From Corinectria fuckeliana (taxonomy: Eukaryota > Ascomycota > Sordariomycetes > Hypocreales > Nectriaceae), in NCBI GenBank assembly GCA_019137255.1, contig WPDH01000119.1:1-61784 (forward strand): 61,784 nucleotides of DNA. The letters run 5' to 3'. The notes beneath the pieces were generated by a model. The model was not told where the DNA came from. It worked only from the letters and a program-made list of their open reading frames with translations, and searched no databases. Below, one piece after another: positions 12,204 to 25,175 of this stretch (the stretch's first letter is position 1; each line of letters begins with the position of its first letter). The position numbers were made by a program, and so were the translations under genes.

Positions 12204-14150
12204 ATGAGAAGGCTGGATAACGAAGAAGCAAGAAGCAGTTATCCATTCTCCTGGATATTCACTTGATCCCCATTTTTCATCTTTCCTTTCACAGCTAGGA
12301 GACAGATGAGAACACGATTTGTTTGGTCGAAAATAAGGCATGGACATGGGCAAACTAGGACGGGATCGCATAGGCCTCGGCGCATAACATGAATTTGCTG
12401 GACACATCATCTGGGCTAGGAAGGAGGAGTCTTTTCTTGTTTGACGCTTTCGGGTTCATGTCTACCGTTCGTCCCACGCTTCACGCTGCTCGACCTCGAA
12501 AGCCCACCTACTTTGCTCATCCACGTCGACAACGAAACACCGCGTCACAATAAACATACCAACGGGCCTAGGGTCAACCAGATGCAAGGCGGTTGTCAAC
12601 GAAAGGGGGAACGAAGAACACACATATACCCACATGCGCACCCAAGACGAATACCAGGCCGCCAACGCAACGAATACAGGTGGGGGCGCATTCTCAAACG
12701 CGGTTCCCAAATGCGTCCCCATCACGGCATCCGGGCGTGAAGTGGCACAAGGCCAGAGCAGCGATCGAGGCCCCACTCGTACTTGAGATGCTGGTCTAAT
12801 CGTCAATCTGGGACTCGAGAAACTGAAATGAATTTGTTGGTTTGGCATGACTCGTCTACTGGGGTTTCATCTTTTGTTTTCATTTTGCGCGTGCGAATAG
12901 CAGATATTCATCTAGATACCCCAAATTCAAAGTTACCCCATCTTCAGGACCCTTTTCCGGCATCTGTGGTCGGCATCTACTAATTAGAACTACGAAGTAC
13001 TTAGATAAGTTAGATGGTCCGACCGACAACCAAGATTTGTTCCTTTTTCCGCCCCCAAATCTGTCTGCCGCGAAGTCTTTGGCCCGAACCCCTGGGGACA
13101 CACCGTTGCAATGGAGAATGGGAGGGTGGCATTCCTTACCCCCATCCCACGCGTCGCCGGCGGGAGATGGCGTGACCATCTGCCCATCGTGGACCGGACC
13201 CCGCCGAGCCAGGATTTCTTTTTTTATAATGTGGCTGGGGTTGTCAAGGCGTATCCACGAATAGACAGACGGATGCTGACTCTCCTCGCTTCCTCTTTCC
13301 TTTTAACATACATAGTACACGAGATAAGATAAGGGCCATGGCTTTTGTTTTTTGGCTACTCTCGCCGACGCTTGCTGCCTTCGTCTAGAGTACGGATATT
13401 GATACCATGTAATTACCTAGTAGGCATCCTCACTCGGGCTTGACGGAGCATGGATGATGGATAGCATCTCGCCTCTTGCAAGTCATGCTGCTGAACAGAC
13501 GTGACATGCCCCAACGATGGTCTGTCATGGTTTCTTATTCATTATTTCTTGTTGTTTTCTGTCTCTTCTGCATAGTATTATGCACCCCTCTCTACACCTA
13601 CATCTTCATTACATGCCTTTTCATGGTAGAACTATGTAGTACAACCAACTACCTATCCATGAACAAGGTAACAATCACCAAAAACCACCAATCATGGAAA
13701 ATCAAGGCTTCGCTGCTTCTGGCATTGTTTGTCTGCCCTTGTTCTTTCCCACCTACACTGCCGACTTACATACTCGCTCACATACTTAGTTGCGCTACAT
13801 GGCACATTTGCATCATGGCTTTGCTTTGCTTGCCCTTCAACCCATGTTACCCTCCCCCCCCCTTTTTTTTTTTTTGCTCTGTTTTGTCGCATTCTTCTTA
13901 TCATCATCGTCTTCGTCTTCGTCTTCGTCGTCATTGTTGTTGTTGAGTGTCAGTGTCAGTATCCTGTTCCAAATCCAACCACGCTTGGCTTGTCAGCCTC
14001 CGCCTGGTCCCTCCTCCACCCAAACGAGTATGATACTCCCGTCTCGTTTGTGCGCCGCCTTCTATCACCGCCAATGTTGAATATCCCCCTTGGCCGGCCC
14101 ATTCTCCATCTCCGCCTCCACACCCACCTCGATCTCCGCCAGCATCTCCT
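12204..14150. other. Intergenic, no gene recognised
   Basis: Holds the 3' region of the small gene and about 1.9 kb of sequence in which open frames on both strands have unnatural composition and no start or splice context. A C-run followed by a T-run lies at 13,854-13,875, and a pyrimidine-rich imperfect (TCG/TCT)n then (GTT)n tract at about 13,890-13,945, 200 bp downstream of the PSD2 stop codon. Confidence 0.6.
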
Positions 14151-17100
14151 CTACATTGCCGACGCGGCCATGGTGTTGACGGTAGGCTGGCTTATCGGGC
14201 GGTTCCTCGGTTGATCATCGTCACCACTCCCCCCGGGCGAGTCTTGTAGAGCCACGTTGCCCTGGATCCGGCGCCTGGCATCCCGCTTCTCCGCATCCGT
14301 AACGTCCTGCTCGTTCTTGAGCGTGTCGGGCATCCACTGCGACTCTTCGGGCGAATGCCCAATCGACATACCCACTCGGATCTGCCCCCCCAAAGTTAGC
14401 CGTCTATTTCCCAGGCCACGCCAAAGGTTGACACTTACCAAAGTCTCGAGCGCCTCGTTGGAATTGGCCACCAGGTCGTTATCAAACGCCATCTTTCCGG
14501 GCTCAAACAGCAGCAGGATCGTGCTGCCGCCAAACTTGAAGTAGCCCAGCTCCTCGGCGCGTTGGACATGGTCGCCCTCGTTGCGCGTGATGACCGTGCT
14601 GCCCACCATCATGGCGCCCACGCAAATCACCATGACTCGCCCATGCTGCTCGCTGTCGATGGGCACCAGAACCCTCACGTTCTCGCCGTACACGTCGAGC
14701 GCTGACCGGATGGCCATGGGGTTGACCGTGTAGTACTCGCCGTCGATCGTCTTGGGTTTGCCCATGATGCCGTCAACAGGAATGTGGAATCGATGGTAGT
14801 CCTGCGGCGCCAGTCGGAAGATGCCCAGCGATCCGCCTTCGAACCGCGACACGTCCTCTGGGTACGCGTCGCCCAGAAGTCGCTTCATATTGAACTCGCG
14901 ACCCTTCACCCAGATCTTAGTCGCCGTCGTGATTGAGTTGAAAACCACGCTTCGGCAGTCCGCCGGCGACACAATGATCTGAGGTCTGTCGGGGGCCGAA
15001 CACGGGCGCGCCTCGGGCTTCAGAGCACGGTAGAAGAACTCGTTGAAGTTCTTGAACTCGTCCAGCGGCAGCAGCACCTCGGTGATGTCGAGGCCGTGGA
15101 ACTCGATGAACTTTTCGATTTCCTCCTTGGACGCCGGGTCATCAAACTTCTTGCCCTGCTTGATGCTCAAGTTCTTGAGCAACTTCCGAACTGTGGATCA
15201 CGTCAGCTGCTTCGCGTCAACTCGACAAACTCTCTCCAGACTTACTTCGCTTATTCTCCATATCTCGTGACTTTAGGCCCTTGTATAGAAGGCGAATACC
15301 CAATCGCACGTAGACGCTCATCTTCTCCTCATTGATTTGGCCCGTGATTCGGTCCTGGACGAGGATGTTGGCCGAGTTGGCACCCAGCTTGTAGCCGCCA
15401 TACGAGATCTTGGTGATGACCTTGGAGTACCACTTGCGCTGGGCCTGGCTAGCCGTCACGAAGCCACCCACCAGGACATTGTTAACCTGCCGCCAATCTT
15501 GGCTCGCACACGTGGCAATGTGCGTGATGATATCTGCGTCCTTCCGTTTGTTCAAACGAGGCTGGTGGCAGATGGGGCACTCTCGAATTTCCACCACATG
15601 CTCTTCGCCTCGATCTTCTTCCGTGTCGTCCTTGTCGAGAGGGTTGCTTTCCTCGCCGGCCGGTGTGTTGAGCTCGGGAATGTTAACGGTCGAGGATGAC
15701 GTTTGGAGACCAGAGGACACTTCCGCGTCGACGGTAGAGCTGGCCGAGCTAGTGTCCCCGCTCTTGTCGTTGATGTTGAGAAGATTCTTCATATCTGGGA
15801 CCATGCTCTTGACCTTGTCGGTAATGGTTCCAGGCGATCGACCCTTAGACTCTAGCTGGTCTTCGAGGCAGGTGACCGTCTCATCCAAAGTAAGCTCCCA
15901 ATCTTCATTGTCAGTGCCTTGGTGTGGAAAGCGTTTGAAGAAGCCGTCAATGGTCGTCTCGCTGAGCGTAGAGCCCAGTGACTCAAGCATCGTCGTCACT
16001 TCGGCTCGGTTAATCCTGCCACTCTCGTCGGCGTCGTACTGACGCAGCATGGCCCGCCAAAACTGCTGTCGGAGGGCTGGGTACGGCATGTACTTGGCAC
16101 GGAGGTACAGAGTGGGATTGTGCTTCGATTCCCACTTGTCGAGGTTCTTCATCTTCAAGGGCACGACGTACTCGCAGAATTCAGAATCCTCGCCTTCCGT
16201 TGGCTCGGCGCTCTCACTGCCGGCGGCAGCGATGGCATCGGCGGGCGACAACAAGCCGCGGTTGGCGGTGGTGACCAGGGATTGATCAATAGTAGCTGTG
16301 CTTGTCGCGGAGGCGTTCTTGCTGATGGGGGGACGGATGATCTTGCTGAGGCTCGTCGTGGACGACGAGCGGGATAAGCCGAGCTTCTTAAAGCGGGCGC
16401 GGGACATTGGGGCGGACGGGTTAGGAACTCGGACATCGTACAGGCCGGTCTCCGGGTTCGCTTTGGGAGACTTCTCCATCAACTCCTGCACGGGCAGGTT
16501 GCACGAGGCGATGAAATCGTTGCCCGAGTACTTGTCGTGGTCGATGACGGTGAAGGCGAACGAATATTGTTGCTCATTGCCCTGGATGTGAAACAGCATC
16601 TTCTCGCTGAATACGGGGTTGAGGCTGTGCCGGATGCGCTGGGTGCGGTACGTCTTCCTGCCCAGAGAGGCCACGACGAAAGGGTCCATATCGAAGCTGG
16701 TGCGGGTGAGGTTGGACTCGGGAGGCAAGTCTGTGATCTTGACGATCTCGAGGAAGATGATGCCAACGACATCAGAGCCATTGCTCATAAAGGCGTACGG
16801 GTTGCGACGGCGTCTCCTCTTGAGGCCCTTGATGCGCAGGCGGCGTTTACGCTTCTCGGCCGTCTCGGGCTTGGAAGGATCTTCGTCTTCGTCGTCTTCG
16901 TCATCTTCATCATCCTCGTCGTCCGAGGGTCCGGTAGGGTCCTGGGAGGAAGTGATGAATTGAGAGGGGTTGGAGGTCGGGGTCAGAGCTGGGGTCATGG
17001 AGGGTGTGACGTTCCGGGACGAGCCAACGGTAACGGAACTAACGAGGCTGTAGAACTTGGCCAGGATCTGTTCGGGGGTAGCGGAAGGGTTGGAGGTGTC

Positions 17101-17914
17101 TTTGAGGCTAAACTGCAACAAAACCTCACCGGAGACGACACTCGTCTTCTTGCCAGGGCGCTTGCTCTTAAGTGGGAGCCAAATAGGTTCCCGCTCGACT
17201 ACTTCGTTCTGGAAGATCTCCTCGAGGGCTAAGTCGAACTCTCCGAGGTAGTCCTTGCCGAAACGGTCCTTGTCCCAGCAAATGACGTCAAGGATAAGGC
17301 TTTGAACGGAGGTTATGGGCATCTCCTCGGTGACATTCCATTCGGGGTTGAGCGTCTTTGGTTCGGTGTGTGTGGTGACACGGGCATCGCCGAGGGAGAG
17401 AACAAGGTACTAGAACGAGGAGGAGACACGGTCAGGGGAAGCTCAATGTATTGGTAGAGAGCGCTAGAGTTGTGCGCCGGGATTGGGGGGCAGCACTCAC
17501 TGGGTCTGAGGTGCCATTGCGGTCTTTGGCGGCGAGATTCCTGGCCTGCGGGATAAGACGAAGGTTTGTCAGTCAACGGGTCTGTCTGGTGCTGAAGCTT
17601 ATGAAAGTAGGTTTGGTTGTGATGGCTGCTGGCGCGCCGGGGGCGGGATAGGCAATGTGCGGTGTTGGAATCGCTGGAATCGTCATGACGCGAGGGGTTG
17701 CGCATGCTGGAGGGATACAGAGCAGGTCAGGGACGGTTGGAGAGCAAGGTACCTTGATGATGGAGACCTTCAAGGCGAGGCCGTTGCCGGCATCCCGCGA
17801 AGGGCTGGTATCCGACTTTGAGGAGCGCATGGGACTGTTGGCTCTGCTGTTGGCGAAGTTGGAGGAGGAGGAAGAAGACGACGACTTGAGCCGGGCGGGA
17901 ATGATCCTCACCAT
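14151..17914 (-). CDS. PSD2: Phosphatidylserine decarboxylase, PSD2-type (C2-C2-EF-hand-PSD)
   Basis: Converts phosphatidylserine to phosphatidylethanolamine; the yeast homologue works in the Golgi/endosome/vacuole. Model: five exons on the minus strand, 17,914-17,753; 17,545-17,501; 17,409-15,246; 15,190-14,439; 14,381-14,151; all introns GT-AG and phases agree, giving 1,117 aa, usual for this family. First C2 domain about residues 47-150 (KARNLAAKDRNGTSDP crosses a splice site), acidic run about 232-247, second C2 about 284-380, EF-hand loop DADESGRINRAE about 527-538, a CxxC..H..C cluster about 680-705, and the decarboxylase domain from about 725 to the end. The autocatalytic GGST cleavage motif that creates the pyruvoyl group is at about 1,011-1,014, and the DYHRFHIPVDG block near 921-931. 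A Ser-rich N-terminal segment precedes C2. The 57-bp last intron is a multiple of three and open, so an unspliced reading is possible, but splicing restores the conserved LIRVGMSIGH join. Confidence 0.93.
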
Positions 17915-20900
17915 GACGGGCTACCTAGGTGCAGCAGCTCACCCCGGAGGGGCTTGGTAGAGGCGTTGGTAGTGGTGGGTGGAGGGTGGAGGGGGCGAGC
18001 GAGCTGGGCATCGATCGGCAGCCACGGGGGAGGGGCACAGAAGTTCAGGCCAAAAGGCGGGGCACTTCCCGTCACCTCACCTAACCTTCTAGGTAGGTAC
18101 CTAGGCTCCTAGGCTCTCCAGACAGCTGAGCCCACTGGAAGGTCCGGAGCCACTGCCCTGTAAGTTAGCGGGAGGTTGACGTCGGACGGCGGCTTGGGAT
18201 TGGACCGGCGCGGCGCGGGGATCCAAATGCGGGCGGGTGACGTAGCGGCCGTGGTGCTGCACGTCCTCCAACCAACTTCGAAATAGGGCTTGGCCGACAC
18301 ACGGGCTGCAACAGCAGAAAGATGGAAGAATTGGCTTTGCCTGTAGTGTGATGGATGGAGAGAAATTGCCCGCTGTTAGATATGTGTCTTGTAGTCGGTG
18401 TAGCTTCGGGTTGTCGCTTCGAGAGTGTGCGTATCCGCACTTTTGTTGAATGCGCTGGCCAACTAGGCGGGAAAACGAAAGGAGGCGGTCTCCTTTTTCG
18501 TCCGTCTTTCAGCTCCAGATTCCGGACTCCAGCTCCGCCTTCAGCTCTTTCTCGTTCATATACGTGTCCTTCCAAACACCAAGAGGCCCTAAGCACATGC
18601 GAATAATCACTCGAACGTGGCGGCGGCGACGGGCGTCGTCTGAAATCCTTTCTCCTTCGCGTTGTGTGTCTCAGTGGATCATGCGTAAGAGCAGGAGGAG
18701 TCGTAAAAGGCCAAGCCACGGCCAAGCTCCCAAGCCCCCCGATGTGTACCGTGAGAGCCCGTGGTTGTGTGGGACGGACGAAATCCTGTACGTATTGGGG
18801 AGGTCGATCGGTCGGTGTCGGTTGTATACTTCGTAGGTAGGTAATTGGTAGCTTAGTACTGTAGCGTCCGGGCCAATCGATGATGGTTCAAATGCAAAAT
18901 CGATAACGTCGGTCGAGCAACAAGAACGGGTCTCGAGTAATACTTCAAGAGGGTCAAGATTCCGAAAGATATGAGAAGCGGCAAGAAGACGGTCAAGAGT
19001 GGAAAGGAGAAGAAGGACGAAGTAGGTAAGTACTACGGTGGTCTAGGTCTGGATAGGAGGGACCTGGCTCGGTACCAACCCAACGGGACAAGACGACGGA
19101 ACGACGACAACTAAAAATGTCGACTGGTCTAGCTCACCTCGCCAGTGTCTCGTAAGTCGTCTCAGCACAGCAGAACTTTTTTTAAAGCCTCGGAAGACGT
19201 GCCGTCGACTTCAGCCAGGCTAGGACACGTGTAGGTCACCTCATCCGTATGTCGACTAATTACCTATTGTCGACACGCAGGAAAAGCACTATAGGCAGCG
19301 GTATTTGTGCCTGTTTCTCTTCCTCTTGCCAATGGCACCTTGCAACCCCTTGGCAAGTTGAGCATTACCACCATTACTCCATGATATATCTACCTGACGG
19401 CTATTTCTTGTTTAAAAAAGAAAATTGCAGAATTTCCATGTACCTTTTCACCATCTGGGGTTTGTGCGGCTAGTCTCTCGTCACGGCCGGTGCTGACACG
19501 GCGCGCGCTGGGCCGAGACGCACGGGGCGCCGGCCCCCCCTTTCACATGGGAAACAGAGCCGACCTTGCACAAAAAGCCCCCAACAGATTCAAAGCCCTG
19601 GAACCAAGAACGAAGAATACGAATATGAAGTTGAACATGAACATGAACATGAGCATGAGCATGAATACAATGACTGGATGCAGTGCCTATCCCATCGTCT
19701 AGTCTGATTGCACGACTGATTCAACGCTGAGAGCATAATAGGCCTCAATCACCCTTCCCCATGGCCGTCCAGAATGGCTAGAACTCTCTCCCCGGATCCT
19801 CCCTCTAGACTAACCAAGTACCTAGACTGCCCAACTAAATTAATAATAACGATCGCCGCCACTCACCAATTCACAAGTGACGAGCTACCTACCTAGACGG
19901 ACCTTCCCTCGTAGATCCTTCGCCCATTCTTTCCGTGCCGCTTCTCCGGAGCCACTGACACAATCCAGATCCGGGTACAAGAACTTCGGTAGAGACGGCT
20001 GGGAATCAGTTTTCGGCTGCTACAAGTGCTAATCTAGGTAGCTACTACTACTAGTACTTGGTAGTCTACGAAGCAATACGTAAAGGTACTAGTAGTCTAG
20101 TATGTACGAATAACTGCAAAGGCTTCCACCTCGGTTTAGCTTCCAGCCCACTGGGGTTTCCCATCGTTCCCCCCCTGGTCACCGCTTCTTCCTGTCCTCG
20201 TCTTTCTCCCTCCCCCACCAAAGCCAAGGTAAAAGGCGGCATTCAGCACCATCAAAAAGGCCGCCATCACACTGAAACATGGCTCAGCCCTTCATTTGCT
20301 GGCCATCACACACACTGATCCTTCCAGTACATACGTAGTCCTTCCCTGTGAAACATCACCAGCGCATGCATGATCAGCCACTGCATGCACAGCATCCACC
20401 ACCTGCCTCATAACTGCACAATCTTCTCTCAATACTTACGATGCGGCACTTGGACGGGGTGGTCCGTCTTCTAGTCCAGCCAAAACCACATCATGTCATC
20501 CATCCCGTTGTCACCTGGAATGACACTGACACCCCCCTATATCATGCTTACCGCCCCAGACAACGCCACATGCCACCTATTCCGTCCATTCCAGGAAGAG
20601 AAGCAAGCTCCTCAACTGCAAACCCCAAACAGTGGCGTCGATCCGTCTCACCGAGAACCCCAAAGTCCATTCTCCAGCCTGCATAATCGATTAATCACGC
20701 AACATGTCAGGCGTCCAGCCACTTCCTGAGACAAACAACAGACACGACCGCCACCCACTCCTTTAATGACACGCTTCCTGTTATGCTTCCTGTCTATCTA
20801 TGCTATGCCGCTCAGGCAAAGGTATCCAAATCTGCAAACCGCGAACAAGAGAAACCGTCGTCCTCGTGTTTGTGTGCCCATTTCGCCCTCCTCCTTTGTT

Positions 20901-21071
20901 GCCTGTCCTTGAACTCCTACATACCGTCATCAACGTCAAACCATGTAAAATGTCATCAATAAACCAATCCCAAACATCAGCATCATGCTGCCCACCAGAC
21001 TTTCGTGTCGGTGTCACCAGAAGAATAGTGTATAAAAAGAAATTCATCCCTCCTCTATACCAGGTCAAATC
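17915..21071. other. Intergenic: PSD2 promoter side and 3' side of the transcription factor gene
   Basis: No gene recognised in 3.2 kb. The PSD2-proximal part (17,915-18,300) is GC-rich with overlapping CCTAGG/TAGGTA boxes at about 18,088-18,117. Similar short palindromic TAGGTA/CTACCT boxes recur near 18,834, 19,888 and 20,035. A short degenerate (AACATG/AGCATG)n tract is at about 19,632-19,667. Open frames here are short and lack start context. Confidence 0.55.
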
Positions 21072-24000
21072 CTAGACCCATTTCCAGTTGTCACCTTGCT
21101 CTAATTTCTTGAGCACATCCACTGCATCAGCAAACAGAATGTTCCGCCCTCCGAGACAGTCAATTGCCAACTCTGCTCGTGCGAGGCTTACCACCTCATG
21201 TGCCCCGCGTCTATCGGGCAGGTTGTCAACTTGGGCAGGATTCATGTCTGCAACGTTCATGATCCACTGCATGGCTGCCTCTTTGGAGGGCGTCCCGGCA
21301 GCCTGTCTCTTCTTCCCCGTGTGGCCAAACGCCCAGCAGATTAGGGTGCAAACGTAAACACCCCAGTAGTCTGAGATGTCCTTCCAGGCGGCACCCTGTT
21401 TCTGTCGGGATGAGGCAATCACATCACCTAGCCCTTCCAGCGCAGAGCCCAGGTCGAGGAAGGCCTTAAGGGCTCGAGCCGCGAAATGGGTCGCTATCGC
21501 CGCGCTGCCAGATTTGCGCCATCGGTTGAGTTGTTTCTTGTGTTCACTGAAGTTGCTAACCTCGATGACCTTTTTGTTGAACACCCAGCTATCCCCAGAC
21601 ACTGACAAGAGAAAGTGTAAAGGCGTATAGTGTAGCGCTAGGTAGGTGTTGGCAATTGCCGAGTTGGGGAAGAGCTTCACCAGAGGATTGTCGTCAATTC
21701 GGATGCTAGAAGCATCCTCAACAACATCAAGCGGTGTAATATGGCGGTCGGGAAGATATAGAGCATAAGCCGCAAGTAGGATTGCCCCATCAAATGACGG
21801 TAGCGAGGCAATATCCCGGGACGTCAAGCCGCCTAGGCTAATGTCGCTAAGCGTCATCGGGCTCCTCCTTGTCTGAAGCATGCTCCAATCTTGAAGAGTG
21901 GGTGCCTCCCAGAGCTGTGCCGTGCTAGACGGTAATGGAATAGGAAGCCTATCAGGGAACGAGTAATCCAGCCCATGGATTGGCGCACGTCGCTGCTGGT
22001 GATAGCATGCGCTGTGGACATCCAGGAGGAAGCAGGCAGCCAGAAGTCGCCGTCGTGATTCCATGTTAATCCACACTGCCCATTCCTCCATGGCGCTATG
22101 TTCAGTCGGAATCGGTGCAAAAGCATTCTGGTTCTTGAAAACCTGTAATGGAGTTGAGCAGGGGAAATATCAGATGGCGCACTCGAACATGTACGAGAAT
22201 AATAGAATAGAGAGGGAGGGAGAGAGGGGGAGAGAGAAAGAAGAGAAGAGAATAGAAGGGATAAAAGAAGAAAGAGATAAAAGAAGAAAGAGATAAAAGA
22301 AGTAAGGGATAAAAGAAGGGAGAGAAGATAAATGAGTCGGACGTAGGAAGAGACACAGAAAAGGAAACGGGAGCCGAGACGACAAAAGAAAGATCAACAC
22401 CCACTAACCCTGTGGTAGAGTGAGCCAAATCGAGGCGATGGCTTGTAGGACTCCTTTCTCCGCCCTCGGAATCGAGCATAATACTCGCAGAGAAGAACCG
22501 TTTGCTTGACAGCCAAGGGCCACTCATCGGATTGAGTAAACTAGGAGAGTCGAATCAGCAATGCACGTCTAATTTGATTGAAACAAGACTCACCACCTTG
22601 GACTTGTGCCACGCGTAGTTGTGCAGCTCTGCTCCCTTCATGCGGTCGTCCTTGTCGGAAAGAAACTGAGTTGCCACAGCAGCCATGGCGCATTGAAGCA
22701 CATCGGCGTGCTCTGCAGCGACTTCGGGTACGTTTCCGAATGATGGCTTGTGGACAATTGGATATAGGGGGTGCACCTGGTCCCAGTAGACGTTGAGATA
22801 GGCGGGAATTGTGTCGCGGGCCGCGCGGGTCAACAGCACCGGCATCATGTCTCTTGCAGCTAGAATGCCAAGCCCCTCTGCAGGTGGACGCCCACACATG
22901 GCAGCGTGGAGGTGGTCTGGCGTTGGAATAGACGGGATGTTGACTAAAGTCTCAGATGATTGAGCCACGGCCATTTGGGGGGACAGGCTACGAACAGTGG
23001 TGGCTGGTATCTGATCATGACCGAAGAAGGTGCTTTCTTCGGCGAATCCTGGCAAAGGAAGGCCGCCCATGCTGTCGTACATTTGGTACATGGGAGGAGA
23101 GGCAGAGTAGGACAAGGGGATTTGGTATCCCCCATTGTCTAGACCAGGGCTCGCAGTCCCGTTTGCGGCGGCTTGGTAAGTTGCGAGGTGGGAGTTCCAC
23201 TCGCCACTAGAGGTGCGGATGGGGTATCGGTGACGGCGCGTGTTGTCGGAGGGTGTCGAATAGGTGCTTTCGGAGGCGGATGATGGCATTGTCGAGTCTT
23301 GCCAGGGCTGACCAGGTGATGGTATATAGAGCATGGAAAGCTCAGGTATGCCTCTCGGCTGCGCAAAGTCTGAGACCATGCCTTCCGCCGTTGTGTGCAG
23401 GTTGGGCATCGTTTGACCAAGAACGTAATCCTTCGAAACATCCTCCATGCCATAGTTTTCGCTGGTATCCATGATCGGTGGCGGCGACGTGTGGTTCTGG
23501 CCCGCACTCGGAGCTGCTGCCATTGATTGCCAGGGGCCAGGGGCCATACCAGAACTCATGCTAGCTGTGCCCGTGAGTTCGTTGCTGGTGTTAGATTGGT
23601 GACCAGAGAGAGCTTCTGGCATCTGGAGTCTTCCTGACTCTCGAGGAAGGTTGTCATGGGAGTGATTAGAGCTCTTAGGGCTGCGGCGTTGAGGTGACGG
23701 CTTCGTTTCCTTGGCGGGATTGCTATCCTGCTCGCTGCTTCGTGTCAGTCTGGGGGTGCCCCATGCCTAAGAACCCTCTTTAATATCGAATCGAACATAC
23801 TGTCTCTGCATATGACGCTCGAGCAAGTCCTTGCGGTAAAAGGCCCTGCCGCAGTTTGGTACACGGCATCGGAGATCGGGCGGTGCATGGCTCAGTTGGT
23901 GACGCCTAGATTAGGTTGGTCAGGGGCTTCGAACTGTTTGTTGGGGAGTGGGAGACAAACCGCAAGTGCTCCGCTCGAGTAAAGGTCTGTAGTCGTATAT

Positions 24001-24510
24001 GTTAGGAGTGGTGGTTAGTGCCGAGAAGGAAAGGAGCGTTCGCACCTTTGGGCATTGGTCGCAGTTGTGTACAGGCACGCCCTTCTTCGCTTTACTAATC
24101 TTCCTGGTGATGGGGGTCAGCTTGACCCGGGGCTCGAGGCCAGCCATGTTTGCCGTGAAGGGTCTCATGGGAGAGTTTGACGATGAAGCTGAATGGGTAG
24201 TGTCATATGGTGACTCCATAGAGTTGATGCTTGTGTTGCTGGGGCGGCGGTCAGGATCGGTGCCGATTGAAGAGGACGGTGAGGAGGTGTCGGTAATGAA
24301 GAATCTCGAAGGTATCGTAGTCGGGTCAAGCATGCTATTATGTGAAGCGGCAGATATAGGTTGGTCTCTGGTGGTGGTGGAATATGTCGAGCCAGAGGCC
24401 GATGGATCGGGGCGCAGAGATTGGCTTGGACCCGGCTCGTGGGGTGTTGGACCGGATGTTGAGTCGAGTTGCTCGTCCTCAGTGTTCATGATATTCTTGA
24501 GACTAGCCAT
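21072..24510 (-). CDS. C2H2 zinc-finger transcription factor with fungal-specific regulatory domain
   Basis: Predicted nuclear DNA-binding regulator. Six exons on the minus strand: 24,510-24,046; 23,986-23,961; 23,905-23,801; 23,737-22,594; 22,540-22,409; 22,142-21,072; about 980 aa. Two adjacent C2H2 fingers are assembled across three exons: C150-x2-C153-x12-H166-x3-H170 and C177-x4-C182-x12-H195-x3-H199. The last zinc-binding His depends on the acceptor after CGAAG at 23,738; an alternative acceptor 12 bp upstream keeps frame but replaces that His with Gln, so I chose the former. Residues 1-145 and 205-500 are Ser/Thr/Pro-rich and disordered. From about 515 the YWDQVHPLYPIVHKPSF block begins the helical fungal-specific (Fungal_trans-type) domain, running to about residue 800. 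The combination of two C2H2 fingers with this domain, rather than Zn2Cys6, is a known fungal class; the target pathway is unknown. Confidence 0.85.
22195..22335. repeat. Purine/pyrimidine tandem repeat inside a transcription-factor intron
   Basis: Plus strand is almost pure purine: GAGAGGG-type runs, then repeated GATAAAAGAAG units of about 14-17 bp. On the coding (minus) strand it is a long polypyrimidine tract within the 266-bp intron 22,408-22,143, ahead of its acceptor. Confidence 0.9.
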
Positions 24511-25147
24511 GGCTGACTTTCAGGAACGGATAGGCGAGTAGTTAAAGAGATGACTAGGAGGGATGAGAAGAGGAAGATGACAACCAAACTTAGTAACACA
24601 CAGCCCCCTAGGAGGCTGAACGATGGCCTCGGCAGATGGGGGGACAAGTTTAGATCACGTAGATGAAGAGGCAATGAGAGTATGCAAAGGCAATGGAAGA
24701 GCGAGTGGGGGGGAGTATGCGTAGAAGGGTAACCCCGGAAAAGCGAGGAGTGTGAGTGTGGGCGTGGGCGAAGATGGGTTGACGGATCTGGAGGGGCCCG
24801 GGCTGAAAGTGCTAAGCTTGGACGATCTCAGCCTCCTCGGACGAAACGTGGGTGGAATAGATGCTGGTGAACGGGGAGGCATGGGGAAGGGGGGACGGAA
24901 GCATCTGCAACAAGGCTAGGGGGGGGACTCGGGAAACAAAGATAGGAACGGAGCGAGGCATTGCTGCGTGGAGATGAAAAGGGGAGGGAAGAGAAGGAGG
25001 AGAGAAAGAGAAGATGCGTTTGAGTGCGTGAGAGCGCGCGTGAGAGCGCTTGTGTGAGAAATCCAGGGACCAGAGATGCTCCCATGGCCCGTTATCCAAG
25101 CCCATGTCGATGCCCATGCTATCCCCATGTCTGCAGAGTGCAGCAGT

Positions 25148-25175
25148 CCATCCCATCCCATCCCATCCCATCCCA
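25148..25175. repeat. (TCCCA)n pentanucleotide repeat
   Basis: Five to six consecutive TCCCA units in the region upstream of the transcription factor gene; a (GT)n run follows at 25,293-25,309. Confidence 0.9.

Noticed and set aside
12462..12848. 128-codon minus-strand ORF downstream of the small gene
   Set aside because: No start context, no domain, and overlapping ORFs on the other strand of similar quality.
16537..17232. 231-codon plus-strand ORF opposite PSD2
   Set aside because: Antisense shadow of the PSD2 C2-domain exon, whose coding is firmly supported.
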